A stretch of DNA of 64,000 nt, from positions 1 through 64,000 of the forward strand of contig WLJH01000014.1 in NCBI GenBank assembly GCA_009701885.1, written 5' to 3'. The stretch comes from Actinomycetota bacterium. GTDB taxonomy: Bacteria > Actinomycetota > Actinomycetes > Propionibacteriales > Nocardioidaceae. Shown here piece by piece: positions 35,756 through 44,812 of this stretch (position 1 is its first letter; each line of letters begins with the position of its first letter). A model generated the notes under the pieces. The model saw nothing but the letters and a program-made list of their open reading frames with translations, did not search any database and had not been told where the DNA came from. Position numbers and translations under genes: made by a program.

Positions 35756-36988
35756 CTACTTCTTGCCGCGCTGCGAGCGGGGCTTGCGGCTGGGCTGCTG
35801 GCGCCCGGCGGCGGGGCTCTGCCCCACCTCGCCACGGGCCTTGGGCACGTTGCGTCCACGCCCCATCGGCTCGTGGGTGGTCACGGGCGGCGGGGCCTGG
35901 CGGACGGGCGCCGCCGGGGTGCCGTCCTCCGAGGGCGGGGCGACGCCGGGGTCGTTGGCGATGGGCATGTCCTCGGCGAAGCTCGGCACCGTCGCGTAGC
36001 GGTCGGCCCGGCGCAGCCGGGCTGCCGCGCGGTTCTCGTGCTCGGCGATGTCCTTCTCCCCCGACTTCAGGTGCACCAGGATGCGCGGCGCCAGCACGAC
36101 GGAGGAGTAGACGCCCGCCGCCATGCCCACGAACTGCGAGAGCGCAAGGTCCTGCAGCGAGGAGGCACCGAGCTGGACGGCGCTGACGTAGAGGATCGCG
36201 CCGATCGGGATGAGGGCAACGATGCCGGTGTTGATCGAGCGCACCAGCGTCTGGTTGACCGCGAGGTTCGCCGCGTCGGAGTAGGTCTGGCCGGGACGGC
36301 GGAACTCACGGGTGTTCTCGCGGACCTTGTCGAAGACGACGACGGTGTCGTAGAGCGAGAAGCCGAGGATCGCCAGCAGACCGGTGACCGCCGAGGGCGT
36401 CACGGGAAAGCCGGAGAGGGCGTAGACCCCGACGGTGATGGCGATGTCGTGGGCCAGTGCGGCGAGCGCGGCCACCGACATCTTCCACTCACGGAAGTAG
36501 AGGGCGATGAAGATCATCACCAGGACGAGGAACACGCCCACGCCGAGCGCGGCCCGCTGGGCGACCTGGGTGCCCCAGCTGGCGCCGATCTCGTCCTGGG
36601 AGATCTGGTCGCTCACCGGGACGGTGCTGGTGATGACCTCGACGACGGAGTCGCTGGCCTCGGGGGTCAGGTCCTCGACCTGGATGAGGATCGACTGGCC
36701 GGAGGTGGTGACCACCGGGGTGTCGGCACCCTCGATGCCGGCGTCGGCGATCGCGGCGCGCAGCTCGTCGGCGTTGTCCTGGGTGACGTCGGAGGCGGCC
36801 AGCGGGACGCGGTACTGCGTGCCGCCGGTGAACTCGATGCCGAAGTTGAGGCCCTTGATGAGGACGACGGCGAGTGCCGCGCCGACCAGGACCAGCGAGA
36901 TGGCGTACCAGAGCGGACGACGGTTGACGAAGTCGATCGACTTCCGCCCGTTGTAGAGCTCGTTGCCGAGCCGGGAGAACTTGCCCAT
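35756..36988 (-). CDS. secF: Protein translocase subunit SecF
   Basis: 410 residues. Six transmembrane helices: TM1 at about 28-46, a large extracytoplasmic loop with the LNFGIEFTGGTQYRV signature, then five helices including the conserved ALAHDIAITVGVYAL and GFSLYDTVVVFDKVRENTR segments. A long Pro/Arg-rich cytosolic tail of about 90 residues extends beyond the core. With SecD it uses the proton motive force to pull exported proteins. It overlaps secD by one base. Confidence 0.96.
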   Translation of the reverse strand: MGKFSRLGNELYNGRKSIDFVNRRPLWYAISLVLVGAALAVVLIKGLNFGIEFTGGTQYRVPLAASDVTQDNADELRAAIADAGIEGADTPVVTTSGQSILIQVEDLTPEASDSVVEVITSTVPVSDQISQDEIGASWGTQVAQRAALGVGVFLVLVMIFIALYFREWKMSVAALAALAHDIAITVGVYALSGFPVTPSAVTGLLAILGFSLYDTVVVFDKVRENTREFRRPGQTYSDAANLAVNQTLVRSINTGIVALIPIGAILYVSAVQLGASSLQDLALSQFVGMAAGVYSSVVLAPRILVHLKSGEKDIAEHENRAAARLRRADRYATVPSFAEDMPIANDPGVAPPSEDGTPAAPVRQAPPPVTTHEPMGRGRNVPKARGEVGQSPAAGRQQPSRKPRSQRGKK

Positions 36989-38775
36989 CAGGCCTTACCT
37001 CCAGCCGGCACGCGGTCCATGCCGAGGGTCTCGGGACTCAGGCCGGACAGGCGCCCGCCCCCGTTGAAGAAGCGGTAGCGCGCGAGGTACGAGACGGCCG
37101 GCCGCGTGAAGAAGAAGAGCACCAGCAGGTCGATGATCGTCGAGAGGCCGAGGGCGAAGCCGAAGCCCTTCACCGCGCCGGTCGCGAAGATGTAGAGCAC
37201 CAGCGCGGAGAGCAGGGAGACGGTGTTGGCCGCCAGCCGGGTGACCCGGGCACGGCGCCAACCGCTCTCCACCGCGACCCGCATCGACTTCCCGTCGCGC
37301 ATCTCGTCACGGATGCGCTCGAAGAAGAGGATGAAGGAGTCGGCGGTGACACCGACGGCGATGATGAAGCCGGCGATGCCCGGCAGCGTCAGCGTGAAGC
37401 CGGCGGTCTCGCTGAGCAGCAGCACCGCGGCGTACGTCGCTGCGGCGGCCACGCCCAGGGAACCGAGCACCACGAGGCCGAGACCGCGGTAGTAGAGCAG
37501 GCAGTAGATCATCACCAGCGCCAGGCCCAGCCCGCCGGCCCACAGACCCGCGGAGAGCTGGTCGCCGGCGAGCGAGGGGCCGATGGTCTCGACCGAGACG
37601 TCGTCCTCGAACTCGATGGGCAGCGAGCCGTAGCGCAGGCTGGTCGCCAGGCTGTTGGCGCTGGTCTCGGTGAAGTCGCCGCTGATCTGGGCGTTGCCAT
37701 CGAGGATCCGGCCCTCCATCGTGGGCGCGGAGAGCACCTGGCCGTCGAGCACGATCGCGAACTGCTTCTCGGTGCCGACCAGGGCCGTCGAGATCTCGCC
37801 GAACGTGTCGGTGCCGGCGCCGTTGAAGGACAGGGTGACGACGTAGTTGACCTGGTTCTGCGGGATGGCGGCGCCCGCGTCGTCGAGGTCGGTGCCCTCG
37901 ATCATCGAGGCCGACAGGAGGTAGGCGATGCCGTCCTCGTCACAGGTGATGAGCGGCGCGGCCGGGCTGTCCTCCATGACGGAGACCGCCCCCGGGTCCT
38001 GGCAGCCGCCGGCGGCGTTGAAGGCGTTGAAGGCGTCCACGCAGGCGGTGGTCGGGTTGTCGATCCACTCCAGCGGACGCTCGGTCAGCTCGTCCTCGGC
38101 CGCAGCCGCGACGCAGGCCTCGTAGGGGTCGCCCTGCTGGTTGCCCTGGTTGCCCTGCTGGCCGCCTTCGCTCCCGCCCTGGTTGCCTCCCTGGCCACCG
38201 TCCTGGGGGGACGCGCTGGGGCTGGGGCTGGTCGACTCACCGGACATCCGCGCCCACGCACCGAGCGCCGCGCGGTTGTTGCCCTGGGTGCCGTCCTGCT
38301 GGCCGTCCTGCTGGCCACCCTGCTCGCCCCCGGCGCCCGGGGTGAGGGACTCCACGTCCAGACCCTCCGGCAGCCCCTCGGGCAGGCCGGTGGTGGTGGT
38401 GCAGCGCCCGTCGACCGTGGAGCAGGCGACCAGGCGGAAACGCAGCTGGGCCGTGCGCTGCACGGTCTCGACGAGGTCGCGGCTGTTCTCACCAGGGATC
38501 TCGACGACGATGATGTCGCCACCCTCGGTGACGACGTCGGCCTCGGCCACACCGGAGCCGTTGACGCGGTCGTCGATGATCTGACGTGCCTCCTCGAGGC
38601 TGTCGGACTCGACGTCCTCGTTGGCGGCGACCAGCGTGATGCGGGTGCCGCCCTGGAGGTCGAGCCCCAGCTGCGGCTTCCAGGACCCAGCGAGCGCCAC
38701 CAGGCCGAAGGCGACCGCCAGGGCCAGGAAGAACACCACGAGGGTGCGGCCCGGCCGGACCATGTTGCGTGCCAT
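36988..38775 (-). CDS. secD: Protein translocase subunit SecD
   Basis: 595 residues. TM1 lies near 13-31, followed by the LGLDLQGGTRITL signature, a large extracytoplasmic P1 region, and five C-terminal helices with TLPGIAGFIIAVGVTADSFILFFERIRDE. Within P1 there is a Gln/Gly/Ser-rich low-complexity insert (about residues 148-216) built from short QQDG/GGQ/GNQ units. Actinobacterial SecD often has an insert here but the DNA repetitiveness is marked. It cooperates with SecF and YajC encoded alongside. Confidence 0.96.
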   Translation of the reverse strand: MARNMVRPGRTLVVFFLALAVAFGLVALAGSWKPQLGLDLQGGTRITLVAANEDVESDSLEEARQIIDDRVNGSGVAEADVVTEGGDIIVVEIPGENSRDLVETVQRTAQLRFRLVACSTVDGRCTTTTGLPEGLPEGLDVESLTPGAGGEQGGQQDGQQDGTQGNNRAALGAWARMSGESTSPSPSASPQDGGQGGNQGGSEGGQQGNQGNQQGDPYEACVAAAAEDELTERPLEWIDNPTTACVDAFNAFNAAGGCQDPGAVSVMEDSPAAPLITCDEDGIAYLLSASMIEGTDLDDAGAAIPQNQVNYVVTLSFNGAGTDTFGEISTALVGTEKQFAIVLDGQVLSAPTMEGRILDGNAQISGDFTETSANSLATSLRYGSLPIEFEDDVSVETIGPSLAGDQLSAGLWAGGLGLALVMIYCLLYYRGLGLVVLGSLGVAAAATYAAVLLLSETAGFTLTLPGIAGFIIAVGVTADSFILFFERIRDEMRDGKSMRVAVESGWRRARVTRLAANTVSLLSALVLYIFATGAVKGFGFALGLSTIIDLLVLFFFTRPAVSYLARYRFFNGGGRLSGLSPETLGMDRVPAGGKA

Positions 38776-38780
38776 GTACG

Positions 38781-39107
38781 TCAGTTCTCCTCCGGGGTCG
38801 GCGTCGGCCGCTCCCCTGGCTCGTCGGTCCCGAGCTCGTCGGTCCGGGGCTCGTCGATCCGGCGACCGACCGCACCGCGCGCCACCCTGATGGTCACGCC
38901 GGGGGCGATCTCGAGCCCGATCGTCTCGTCGTCCACCGAGGTGAGCGTGCCCAGGACACCCGAGGTCAGCATCACCTCGTCGCCCACGTCCAGTGCCTGC
39001 TGCATCGACTGGAGCTGCTTGGCCCGCCGCTGCTGCGGCCGGATCAGGAGGAGCCAGAAGATGAGGGCGATGGCCAGGAACGGCAGGAGTGCCGCGAGGT
39101 CCTGCAC
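38781..39107 (-). CDS. yajC: Preprotein translocase accessory subunit YajC
   Basis: 108 residues: an N-terminal transmembrane helix (about 7-24), the IRPQQRRAKQLQSMQQALDVGDEVMLTSGVLGTL signature, a small beta domain, and an acidic tail with a short tandem DEPRTDELGTDEPG run. It associates with SecDF. Five bases separate it from secD. Confidence 0.93.
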   Translation of the reverse strand: MQDLAALLPFLAIALIFWLLLIRPQQRRAKQLQSMQQALDVGDEVMLTSGVLGTLTSVDDETIGLEIAPGVTIRVARGAVGRRIDEPRTDELGTDEPGERPTPTPEEN

Positions 39108-39141
39108 GACGACGTACCTCTCAGGCGAGGGTGTGGGTGGA

Positions 39142-39171
39142 CGACGGCCGCCCCCCGGGGGGCGGCCGTCG
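39142..39171 (-). terminator. 30-bp perfect palindrome between ruvB and yajC
   Basis: The sequence from CGACGGCCGCCCCCC to its exact complement (GGGGGGCGGCCGTCG) is self-complementary over 30 bases, folding into a stem of about 13 bp with a CCGG loop. It begins 18 bases after the ruvB stop and ends 35 bases before yajC. No U tract follows. It may end or attenuate ruvCAB transcription before the sec genes. Confidence 0.6.
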
Positions 39172-39188
39172 GGAAGTGTAACCGCGGG

Positions 39189-40292
39189 CTACTCCGCGTC
39201 GAACAACGCGGGGTCGCCACCCTGCGTGGCGGTCGGCGGCACCGCGAGACCGAGGTGCGTCCACGCGGCAGGCGTCGCGACCCGTCCCCGCGGGGTGCGG
39301 GCGAGGAAGCCCAGGCGGACCAGGAACGGCTCGGCGACCTCCTCGACGGTCTCGCGCTCCTCACCGACCGCCACGGCCAGGGTGGAGATGCCCACCGGTC
39401 CCCCACCGAAACGACGGCACAGGGCGTCGAGGACCCCCCGGTCGAGGCGGTCGAGCCCCAGCGGGTCGACCTCGTAGAGGTCGAGGGCCCGCTCGGCCAC
39501 GTCGTGGGTGACCAGGCCGTCGGCGCGCACCTGGGCGTAGTCCCGGACGCGGCGCAGCAGCCGGTTGGCGATCCGGGGCGTGCCGCGCGAGCGAGAGGCG
39601 ATCTCGGCGGCGCCGTCGGCGGTGAGCGCGACGTCCAGCAGCCTGGCCGAGCGGTGCACGATCAGGTCGAGGTCGGCGGGGTCGTAGAACTCGAGCTGGG
39701 CGGTGAAGCCGAAACGGTCGCGCAGCGGACCCGGGAGCAGCCCCGCCCGGGTGGTGGCGCCGACGAGGGTGAAGGGCGGGATGTCGAGCGGGATCGCGGT
39801 CGCGCCGGGCCCCTTGCCGATGACGACGTCGACCCGGAAGTCCTCCATCGCCATGTAGAGCATCTCCTCGGCGGGCCGGGACATGCGGTGGATCTCGTCG
39901 ATGAAGAGCACGTCGCCCTCGTTCATCCCCGACAAGATGGCCGCGAGGTCCCCGGCGTGGGTGATCGCGGGGCCGCTGGTGAGCCGCAGCGGGGCGCCCA
40001 TCTCGTGGGCGATGATCATCGCCAAGGTGGTCTTGCCGAGGCCAGGCGGACCGGAGAGCAGGACGTGGTCGGGAGCGCGGCCGCGCAGCCGGGCCGCCTC
40101 GAGCACCAGCCCCAGCTGGTCGCGCACGCGGTGCTGGCCCACCACCTCCTCGAGGCTGCGCGGGCGCAGCGCGGCCTCCACGGCGCGCTCGTCGCCGTCG
40201 GCGTCGGCTGCCACGAGGGAGCGCAGGTGGTCGCGCTCGCCGCGCACGAGCGGGTCGAGCGGGTCGAGCTGGTCCAGGTCGTCGTCGTGCAT
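39189..40292 (-). CDS. ruvB: Holliday junction branch migration ATPase RuvB
   Basis: 367-residue AAA+ helicase motor. Walker [10 protein letters not shown], Walker [10 protein letters not shown], sensor/arginine-finger region [18 protein letters not shown], and the winged-helix C-terminal domain ([20 protein letters not shown]) are intact. ATG at 40292 lies 17 bases after the ruvA stop. It drives branch migration with RuvA. Confidence 0.97.
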   Translation of the reverse strand: MHDDDLDQLDPLDPLVRGERDHLRSLVAADADGDERAVEAALRPRSLEEVVGQHRVRDQLGLVLEAARLRGRAPDHVLLSGPPGLGKTTLAMIIAHEMGAPLRLTSGPAITHAGDLAAILSGMNEGDVLFIDEIHRMSRPAEEMLYMAMEDFRVDVVIGKGPGATAIPLDIPPFTLVGATTRAGLLPGPLRDRFGFTAQLEFYDPADLDLIVHRSARLLDVALTADGAAEIASRSRGTPRIANRLLRRVRDYAQVRADGLVTHDVAERALDLYEVDPLGLDRLDRGVLDALCRRFGGGPVGISTLAVAVGEERETVEEVAEPFLVRLGFLARTPRGRVATPAAWTHLGLAVPPTATQGGDPALFDAE

Positions 40293-40309
40293 GTCCCCGG
40301 GCACGCGCC

Positions 40310-40918
40310 TCACGCTCTCGACAGGGCGCGCAGGGCGGCGCGGAGCAGCGAGGCGACGTCGGGTGTCTCGCCCGCGGTGGGCGCGACCTCGTCGACGGCA
40401 CGGTCGGCGTCCTTGGCCGACCAGCCCAGGCCCTGCAGGCCCTGGCGCACCTGGTCGCGCCACGCCTCGGTGGGGGCGGCTGCAGCGACCTGGCGCTGGC
40501 CGACCGGTGCGCCGATCCGGTCCTTGAGCTCCAGGATGATGCGTTGGGCGCCCTTCTGGCCGATGCCCGGAACCCGGGTGAGGGTCTTGACGTCCTCGGA
40601 GCCGACCGCACGGCGCAGGTCGTCGGGGCCGAGCACGGCCAGCATCGCCTGGGCCAGCTTGGGCCCCACGCCGCTGGCGGTCTGCAGCAGCTCGAAGCAG
40701 GTGCGCTCGTCCTCGTCGAGGAACCCGAAGAGGGTCAGGGAGTCCTCGCGGACGACCAGTGCGGCGGGGAGCATCGCGGTCTGGCCGGTGCCTACCTTGG
40801 GCGACAGCGTCGCCAGCGTGCCCGGGGTGCACAGCAGCTCCAGCCCGACGCCGCCGACCTCGACGACGGCGGTGGACAGGGTGACGGCGGCGACCGGGCC
40901 GCGGACGTAGGCGATCAT
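40310..40918 (-). CDS. ruvA: Holliday junction DNA-binding protein RuvA
   Basis: 202-residue RuvA: N-terminal OB domain ([12 protein letters not shown]), the two helix-hairpin-helix motifs ([18 protein letters not shown] and [22 protein letters not shown]) in the centre, an acidic/flexible linker, and the C-terminal RuvB-binding UBA-like domain. ATGA overlap with the ruvC stop. Confidence 0.96.
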   Translation of the reverse strand: MIAYVRGPVAAVTLSTAVVEVGGVGLELLCTPGTLATLSPKVGTGQTAMLPAALVVREDSLTLFGFLDEDERTCFELLQTASGVGPKLAQAMLAVLGPDDLRRAVGSEDVKTLTRVPGIGQKGAQRIILELKDRIGAPVGQRQVAAAAPTEAWRDQVRQGLQGLGWSAKDADRAVDEVAPTAGETPDVASLLRAALRALSRA

Positions 40919-41481
40919 CGGCGGGCTGCTCCTCTGCTCGTGGTGCTGGCGGTGGCGCTGCGCACGCGGGCCAGCTGCTCGAGGCGTGCCTGCTCCAGGC
41001 GGGCCTGGGCGCCGCCGCGCCAGATGTGGGTGATGGCCAGCGCCAGCGCGTCGGCCGCGTCGGCCGGCTTCGGCGGGCTGTCCAGGCGCAGGATCCGGGT
41101 GACCATGAGACCGACCTGGTCCTTGGTGGCGCGACCGCTGCCGGAGACCGCGGCCTTGACCTCGCTGGGGGTGTGCAGGGCGACCGGGAGGCCTCGTCGC
41201 GCCGCGCACACCAGGGCGATGCCGCTGGCCTGGGCGGTGCCCATGACCGTGCTGACGTCGGAGCGGGCGAAGACCCGCTCCACCGCGACGGCGTCGGGCC
41301 GGTGCTCCTCGATCCAGGCGTCGATGCCCTTCTCGATGCTCACGAGGCGCTGCGCGACCGGCAGGTCGGAGCTGGTGCGGATGACGTTGACGTCGACCAG
41401 GTCCAACGGGCGACCCACGGAGCCGGACACGACACCCATCCCGCAGCGGGTCAGGCCCGGGTCGATCCCCAGCACGCGCAC
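40915..41481 (-). CDS. ruvC: Crossover junction endodeoxyribonuclease RuvC
   Basis: 188-residue RNase H-fold resolvase. Catalytic Asp7 is in [12 protein letters not shown], Glu in VAVERVFA, and the C-terminal acidic pair in [15 protein letters not shown] at 41481 is chosen: GGAGGTG stands just before it, the protein aligns from RVLGIDPG, and a longer frame from 41538 would read through a LexA box. First gene of ruvC-ruvA-ruvB. Confidence 0.95.
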   Translation of the reverse strand: MRVLGIDPGLTRCGMGVVSGSVGRPLDLVDVNVIRTSSDLPVAQRLVSIEKGIDAWIEEHRPDAVAVERVFARSDVSTVMGTAQASGIALVCAARRGLPVALHTPSEVKAAVSGSGRATKDQVGLMVTRILRLDSPPKPADAADALALAITHIWRGGAQARLEQARLEQLARVRSATASTTSRGAARR

Positions 41482-41504
41482 CGGGGCACCTCCCTCGTCA
41501 GCGG

Positions 41505-41520
41505 TCGAACGTGTGTTCGC
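41505..41520. promoter_or_regulatory. LexA (SOS) box upstream of ruvC
   Basis: TCGAACGTGTGTTCGC matches TCGAAC-N4-GTTCGA at 11 of the 12 defined bases (last base C for A). It shares 15 of 16 bases, including the GTGT centre, with the box at 413-428. It begins 24 bases upstream of the ruvC start and overlaps the predicted transcript start region. Confidence 0.85.
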
Positions 41521-41521
41521 A

Positions 41522-41527
41522 ACGCTA
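41522..41527 (-). promoter_or_regulatory. Candidate -10 of ruvCAB
   Basis: On the minus strand TAGCGT fits TANNNT and would start transcription at about 41515, inside the LexA box, so LexA binding would block initiation. No convincing -35. Confidence 0.45.
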
Positions 41528-41565
41528 ACCGTCGCCACCCGCCGTGGCCGTCGCCGACACGCCGG

Positions 41566-42333
41566 TTAGACGTCTGCCGCCTCCATGACCTCGTCGGGGA
41601 TGTCGGCGTTGGTGAAGACGTTCTGCACGTCGTCGAGGTCGTCGACGGCGTCGACCAGCTTGAAGACCTTCGCTGCCACGTCGGGCTCGCCCACGGGGAT
41701 GTCGAGCTGTGCGACGAACTGGACCTCGGCGGAGTCGTAGTCGATGCCGGCGTCCTGCAGGGACGTGCGGACCGCGACCACGTCGGAGGGACCGGACTGG
41801 ACCTCGAAGCTGTCGCCGTGGTCCTTGACCTCCTCGGCTCCGGCGTCCAGCGTCGCCTCGAGCACGTCGTCCTCGGAGACCTCCTTGGCCTCCTGGGACT
41901 TCGGCACCACGACGACGCCCTTGCGCTCGAAGAGTCGCGAGACCGAGCCCGGGTCGGCCATCGTGCCGCCGTTGCGGGTCACCGCGGTGCGGACCTCCAT
42001 CGCGGCGCGGTTGCGGTTGTCGGTGAGGCACTCCACCAGCAGGGCGACGCCCTGGGGGCCGTAGACCTCGTACATGATCGTCTCGTAGTCGACGCCGCCG
42101 CCCTCGAGGCCGCCGCCGCGCTTGACCGCGGAGTCGATGTTCTTGTTGGGGACCGACTGCTTCTTGGCCTTCTGGATGGCGTCGTAGAGCGTCGGGTTGC
42201 CGGCCGGGTCGGGGCCGCCCATCTTCGCGGCGATCTCGATGTTCTTGATCAGCTTCGCGAACAGCTTGCCGCGCTTGGCGTCGATCGCGGCCTTCTTGTG
42301 CTTCGTGGTCGCCCACTTGGAGTGCCCGGACAT
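41566..42333 (-). CDS. YebC/PmpR family protein (TACO1-type)
   Basis: 255-residue YebC-family protein starting [28 protein letters not shown], with the conserved [22 protein letters not shown] and the acidic domain 3 ([10 protein letters not shown] end). Family members were long annotated as transcriptional regulators; recent work links YebC to easing ribosome stalling at polyproline. A GGAAGAGG Shine-Dalgarno precedes the ATG. It lies between pdxT and ruvC, the usual actinobacterial place. Confidence 0.95.
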   Translation of the reverse strand: MSGHSKWATTKHKKAAIDAKRGKLFAKLIKNIEIAAKMGGPDPAGNPTLYDAIQKAKKQSVPNKNIDSAVKRGGGLEGGGVDYETIMYEVYGPQGVALLVECLTDNRNRAAMEVRTAVTRNGGTMADPGSVSRLFERKGVVVVPKSQEAKEVSEDDVLEATLDAGAEEVKDHGDSFEVQSGPSDVVAVRTSLQDAGIDYDSAEVQFVAQLDIPVGEPDVAAKVFKLVDAVDDLDDVQNVFTNADIPDEVMEAADV

Positions 42334-42363
42334 GCCTCTTCCTTCTCCGCTCTCGGGAGGCCC

Positions 42364-42981
42364 TCAGGAGCCTCGGACCAGGTCCACGAACAGGCCGTGC
42401 ACCCGGGAGTCCTCCCCCACCTCGGGGTGGAACGACGTCGCGACCAGGTTCCCCTGGCGGACCGCGACGATCCTACCGGCGGCCGCTCCACCCGTGCTGT
42501 CGCGGTCGACGCGGGCCAGGACCTGCACCTGCGCGCCGACCTCCTCGACCCAGGGCGCCCGGATGAAGACGCCGTGGACGGGCTCGGCCAGCCCCTCCAC
42601 CCGCACCGGCCCCTCGAAGGAGTCGACCTGGCGGCCGAAGGCGTTGCGCCGCACGGTCATGTCGATCCCCCCGAACGTCTCCTGGCCGGGCGCCCCGTCG
42701 AGGACCCGGTCGGCGAGCAGGATCATCCCGGCACAGGTGCCCAGGACCGGCAGCCCGGCGTGGATCCGCTCACGCAGCGGCTCGAGCAGCTCGAAGGTCC
42801 GGGCCAGCCGCGCGATGGTCGTGGACTCTCCTCCGGGGAGCACGAGCGCGTCGACGGCGGCGAGCTCCTCGGGGCGACGCACGCGGGTCGTGGCCACGCC
42901 GAGGCGCTCGAGCGCGGCGACGTGCTCACGGACGTCGCCCTGGAGGGCCAGCACGCCGACGAGCGGGGACGAGGAGGTCAC
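42364..42981 (-). CDS. pdxT: Pyridoxal 5'-phosphate synthase glutaminase subunit PdxT
   Basis: 205-residue class I glutamine amidotransferase of DXP-independent vitamin B6 synthesis. LPGGEST, catalytic Cys83 in GTCAGM, and the SFHPE His-Glu pair near the C-terminus are present. It feeds ammonia to PdxS. In most actinobacteria pdxS and pdxT are adjacent on one strand; here a plus-strand lipoprotein gene separates them. The GTG start is leaderless from a TAGGCT -10. Confidence 0.95.
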   Translation of the reverse strand: MTSSSPLVGVLALQGDVREHVAALERLGVATTRVRRPEELAAVDALVLPGGESTTIARLARTFELLEPLRERIHAGLPVLGTCAGMILLADRVLDGAPGQETFGGIDMTVRRNAFGRQVDSFEGPVRVEGLAEPVHGVFIRAPWVEEVGAQVQVLARVDRDSTGGAAAGRIVAVRQGNLVATSFHPEVGEDSRVHGLFVDLVRGS

Positions 42982-42987
42982 CGGACG

Positions 42988-42997
42988 AGCCTAGGGT
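42988..42997. promoter_or_regulatory. Overlapping divergent leaderless -10 elements for pdxT and the lipoprotein
   Basis: On the plus strand TAGGGT (42992-42997) is followed by six bases and the lipoprotein GTG at 43004. On the minus strand TAGGCT (42993-42988) is followed by six bases and the pdxT GTG at 42981. The two -10 boxes share two base pairs within a 22-bp gap, so polymerase cannot occupy both at once. Confidence 0.6.
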
Positions 42998-43003
42998 GGG
43001 CAG

Positions 43004-43801
43004 GTGCTCTCCCGACGAGTGGTCCCGGTGACCGCACTGCTGCTCGCGGTGTCGCCGCTCGCGGCCTGCGCCGACGACGCAGGCCTGGCCACGGCCCCGC
43101 GGCCCCTGCTGTCGGTGGCTCCGGAGACCCCGGGTGCCGCGCCGACGGCGACAGAGGACCCGGTCGTGCCCGCGGCACCGGTGCCGGCGGACGAGGCGCA
43201 GGCGGCGTACCTCGCCTGGCTGGACGCGCTCGCGGCCCGCGATGCGGAGACCGCGTGCACGGTCCAGCACCCGGAGCTGACCATCGCGCTCCGGCAGGAG
43301 GCGATCCTGGTCGGCCGGGCCGGGCTCGGTGACCCGTGCACAGGGTTCGAGGCGCTGCTGTGGGAGGACCCGCTGCGCGAGACCGAGCCGGTCTCGGTCG
43401 AGACGACCACGCTGACCGAGGAGAAGGCGGTGCTGGCGGTCGGGTTCGGCGCGAGCGCGGTGACGGTGGACCTGGAGTACCAGCGCGCGGCCTGGCGGGT
43501 CCTCGCCGAGGAGCCGCGCACCCTCGGCAGCCCGGCGACCCGGCGCTGGGTCGAGCGCTGGTGCGACCTGCGGACCGGGATGGACCGCGGGGAGCTGGAG
43601 GAGCTGATGGGCCCGGCGAGCGGGACCTACTCGCTCTTCGACGGCGGCGAGCCGCAGGTCTACTGGACCGACCGGCAGTACGACTTCCGCGCCTACCTCA
43701 CGGAGGTCACGCCCGCAGGGACCGCGGTGGACCTCGTGGGCGACTACGACGCCTTGTCGAGCGAGGACCGCGAGGTCCTGGACTGCCCCGAGCTGCGCTG
43801 A
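43004..43801 (+). CDS. Predicted lipoprotein of unknown function
   Basis: 265 residues. The signal peptide ends at LAAC (Cys22), followed by an Ala/Pro/Thr-rich linker to about residue 60. The globular part includes a helical region (AQAAYLAWLDALAARDAETAC) and a beta-rich end with WRVLAEEPRT and YDFRAYLTEVTPAG. Seven or so cysteines outside the lipobox could form disulfides. The C-terminal half, with MDRGELEELMGPASGT, resembles small outer-surface lipoprotein domains of the BamE/SmpA-like type, but this is weak. No functional call. It sits opposite in strand between pdxT and pdxS. Confidence 0.75.
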   Translation: MLSRRVVPVTALLLAVSPLAACADDAGLATAPRPLLSVAPETPGAAPTATEDPVVPAAPVPADEAQAAYLAWLDALAARDAETACTVQHPELTIALRQEAILVGRAGLGDPCTGFEALLWEDPLRETEPVSVETTTLTEEKAVLAVGFGASAVTVDLEYQRAAWRVLAEEPRTLGSPATRRWVERWCDLRTGMDRGELEELMGPASGTYSLFDGGEPQVYWTDRQYDFRAYLTEVTPAGTAVDLVGDYDALSSEDREVLDCPELR

Positions 43802-43835
43802 CTCCGGGGCCGGGCGCGCTGCTCGGGGCCGGTGC

Positions 43836-44765
43836 TCACCAGCCGCGCTCGGCGAGGCGGTGCGGCTGCGGGATGTCCTCCACGTTGATGCCGACCATGG
43901 CCTCACCGAGGCCGCGGGAGACCTTGGCGACCATCGCGGGGTCGTCGTGGAAGGTGGTGGCCTTGACGATGGCCTCGGCGCGCTGTGCCGGGTTGCCGGA
44001 CTTGAAGATGCCCGAGCCCACGAAAACGCCGTCGGCGCCGAGCTGCATCATCATCGCGGCGTCGGCCGGGGTGGCGATGCCGCCCGCGGTGAACAGGACG
44101 ACGGGCAGCTTGCCGGTCGTGGCGACCTCGCGGACCAGCTCGTAGGGCGCCTGCAGCTCCTTGGCGGCGACGTAGAGCTCGTCCTCGGTCAGGGCGCCGA
44201 GGCGGCGGATCTCGCCGAGGATGGTGCGCATGTGGGTGACGGCGTTGGAGACGTCGCCGGTGCCGGCCTCGCCCTTGGAGCGGATCATCGCCGCGCCCTC
44301 GGTGATCCGGCGCAGGGCCTCGCCGAGGTTGGTGGCGCCGCAGACGAAGGGCACGGTGAACTGCCACTTGTCGATGTGGTTGGCGTAGTCGGCCGGGGTC
44401 AGCACCTCGGACTCGTCGATGTAGTCCACGCCCAGGCTCTGGATGACCCGGGCCTCCATGAAGTGGCCGATGCGCGCCTTGGCCATGACGGGGATCGAGA
44501 CGGCCTCGATGATGCCGTCGATCATGTCGGGGTCGCTCATGCGCGACACGCCGCCCTGGGCGCGGATGTCGGCCGGGACCCGCTCGAGCGCCATGACCGC
44601 CACCGCGCCGGCGTCCTCGGCGATCTTCGCCTGCTCGGCGTTGACCACGTCCATGATCACGCCGCCCTTGAGCATCTCGGCCATGCCGCGCTTGACGCGG
44701 GTCGTGCCGGTGCCGGCGCTCTGCTCAGGGGTGCTCGCGGCGGGGGTCTCGTGCGTGTCGGCCAT
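43836..44765 (-). CDS. pdxS: Pyridoxal 5'-phosphate synthase lyase subunit PdxS
   Basis: 309-residue TIM-barrel synthase combining ribose 5-phosphate, glyceraldehyde 3-phosphate and ammonia into [24 protein letters not shown], the Schiff-base region [25 protein letters not shown] and the ending [32 protein letters not shown] are all present. A leaderless-type TACGAT -10 lies upstream. It and the lipoprotein gene converge with 34 bases between them. Confidence 0.97.
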   Translation of the reverse strand: MADTHETPAASTPEQSAGTGTTRVKRGMAEMLKGGVIMDVVNAEQAKIAEDAGAVAVMALERVPADIRAQGGVSRMSDPDMIDGIIEAVSIPVMAKARIGHFMEARVIQSLGVDYIDESEVLTPADYANHIDKWQFTVPFVCGATNLGEALRRITEGAAMIRSKGEAGTGDVSNAVTHMRTILGEIRRLGALTEDELYVAAKELQAPYELVREVATTGKLPVVLFTAGGIATPADAAMMMQLGADGVFVGSGIFKSGNPAQRAEAIVKATTFHDDPAMVAKVSRGLGEAMVGINVEDIPQPHRLAERGW

Positions 44766-44772
44766 GCCTCAG

Positions 44773-44778
44773 ATCGTA
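44773..44778 (-). promoter_or_regulatory. Candidate leaderless -10 of pdxS
   Basis: On the minus strand TACGAT is followed by seven bases (CTGAGGC) and the pdxS ATG. The intervening GAGG could also act as a short Shine-Dalgarno if transcription starts further upstream. Confidence 0.45.
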
Positions 44779-44812
44779 CGGCGCGGGGTGGCACGACCCC
44801 ACGTCGGGAGGA

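Noticed and set aside
41482..41538. Longer ruvC starting at 41538
   Set aside because: It would translate through the LexA box; RuvC homology and a GGAGGTG ribosome site support the GTG at 41481.
42926..43906. Minus-strand 326-codon frame bridging pdxS and pdxT
   Set aside because: It is antisense to the lipoprotein gene, has no motif, and overlaps two real genes out of frame.
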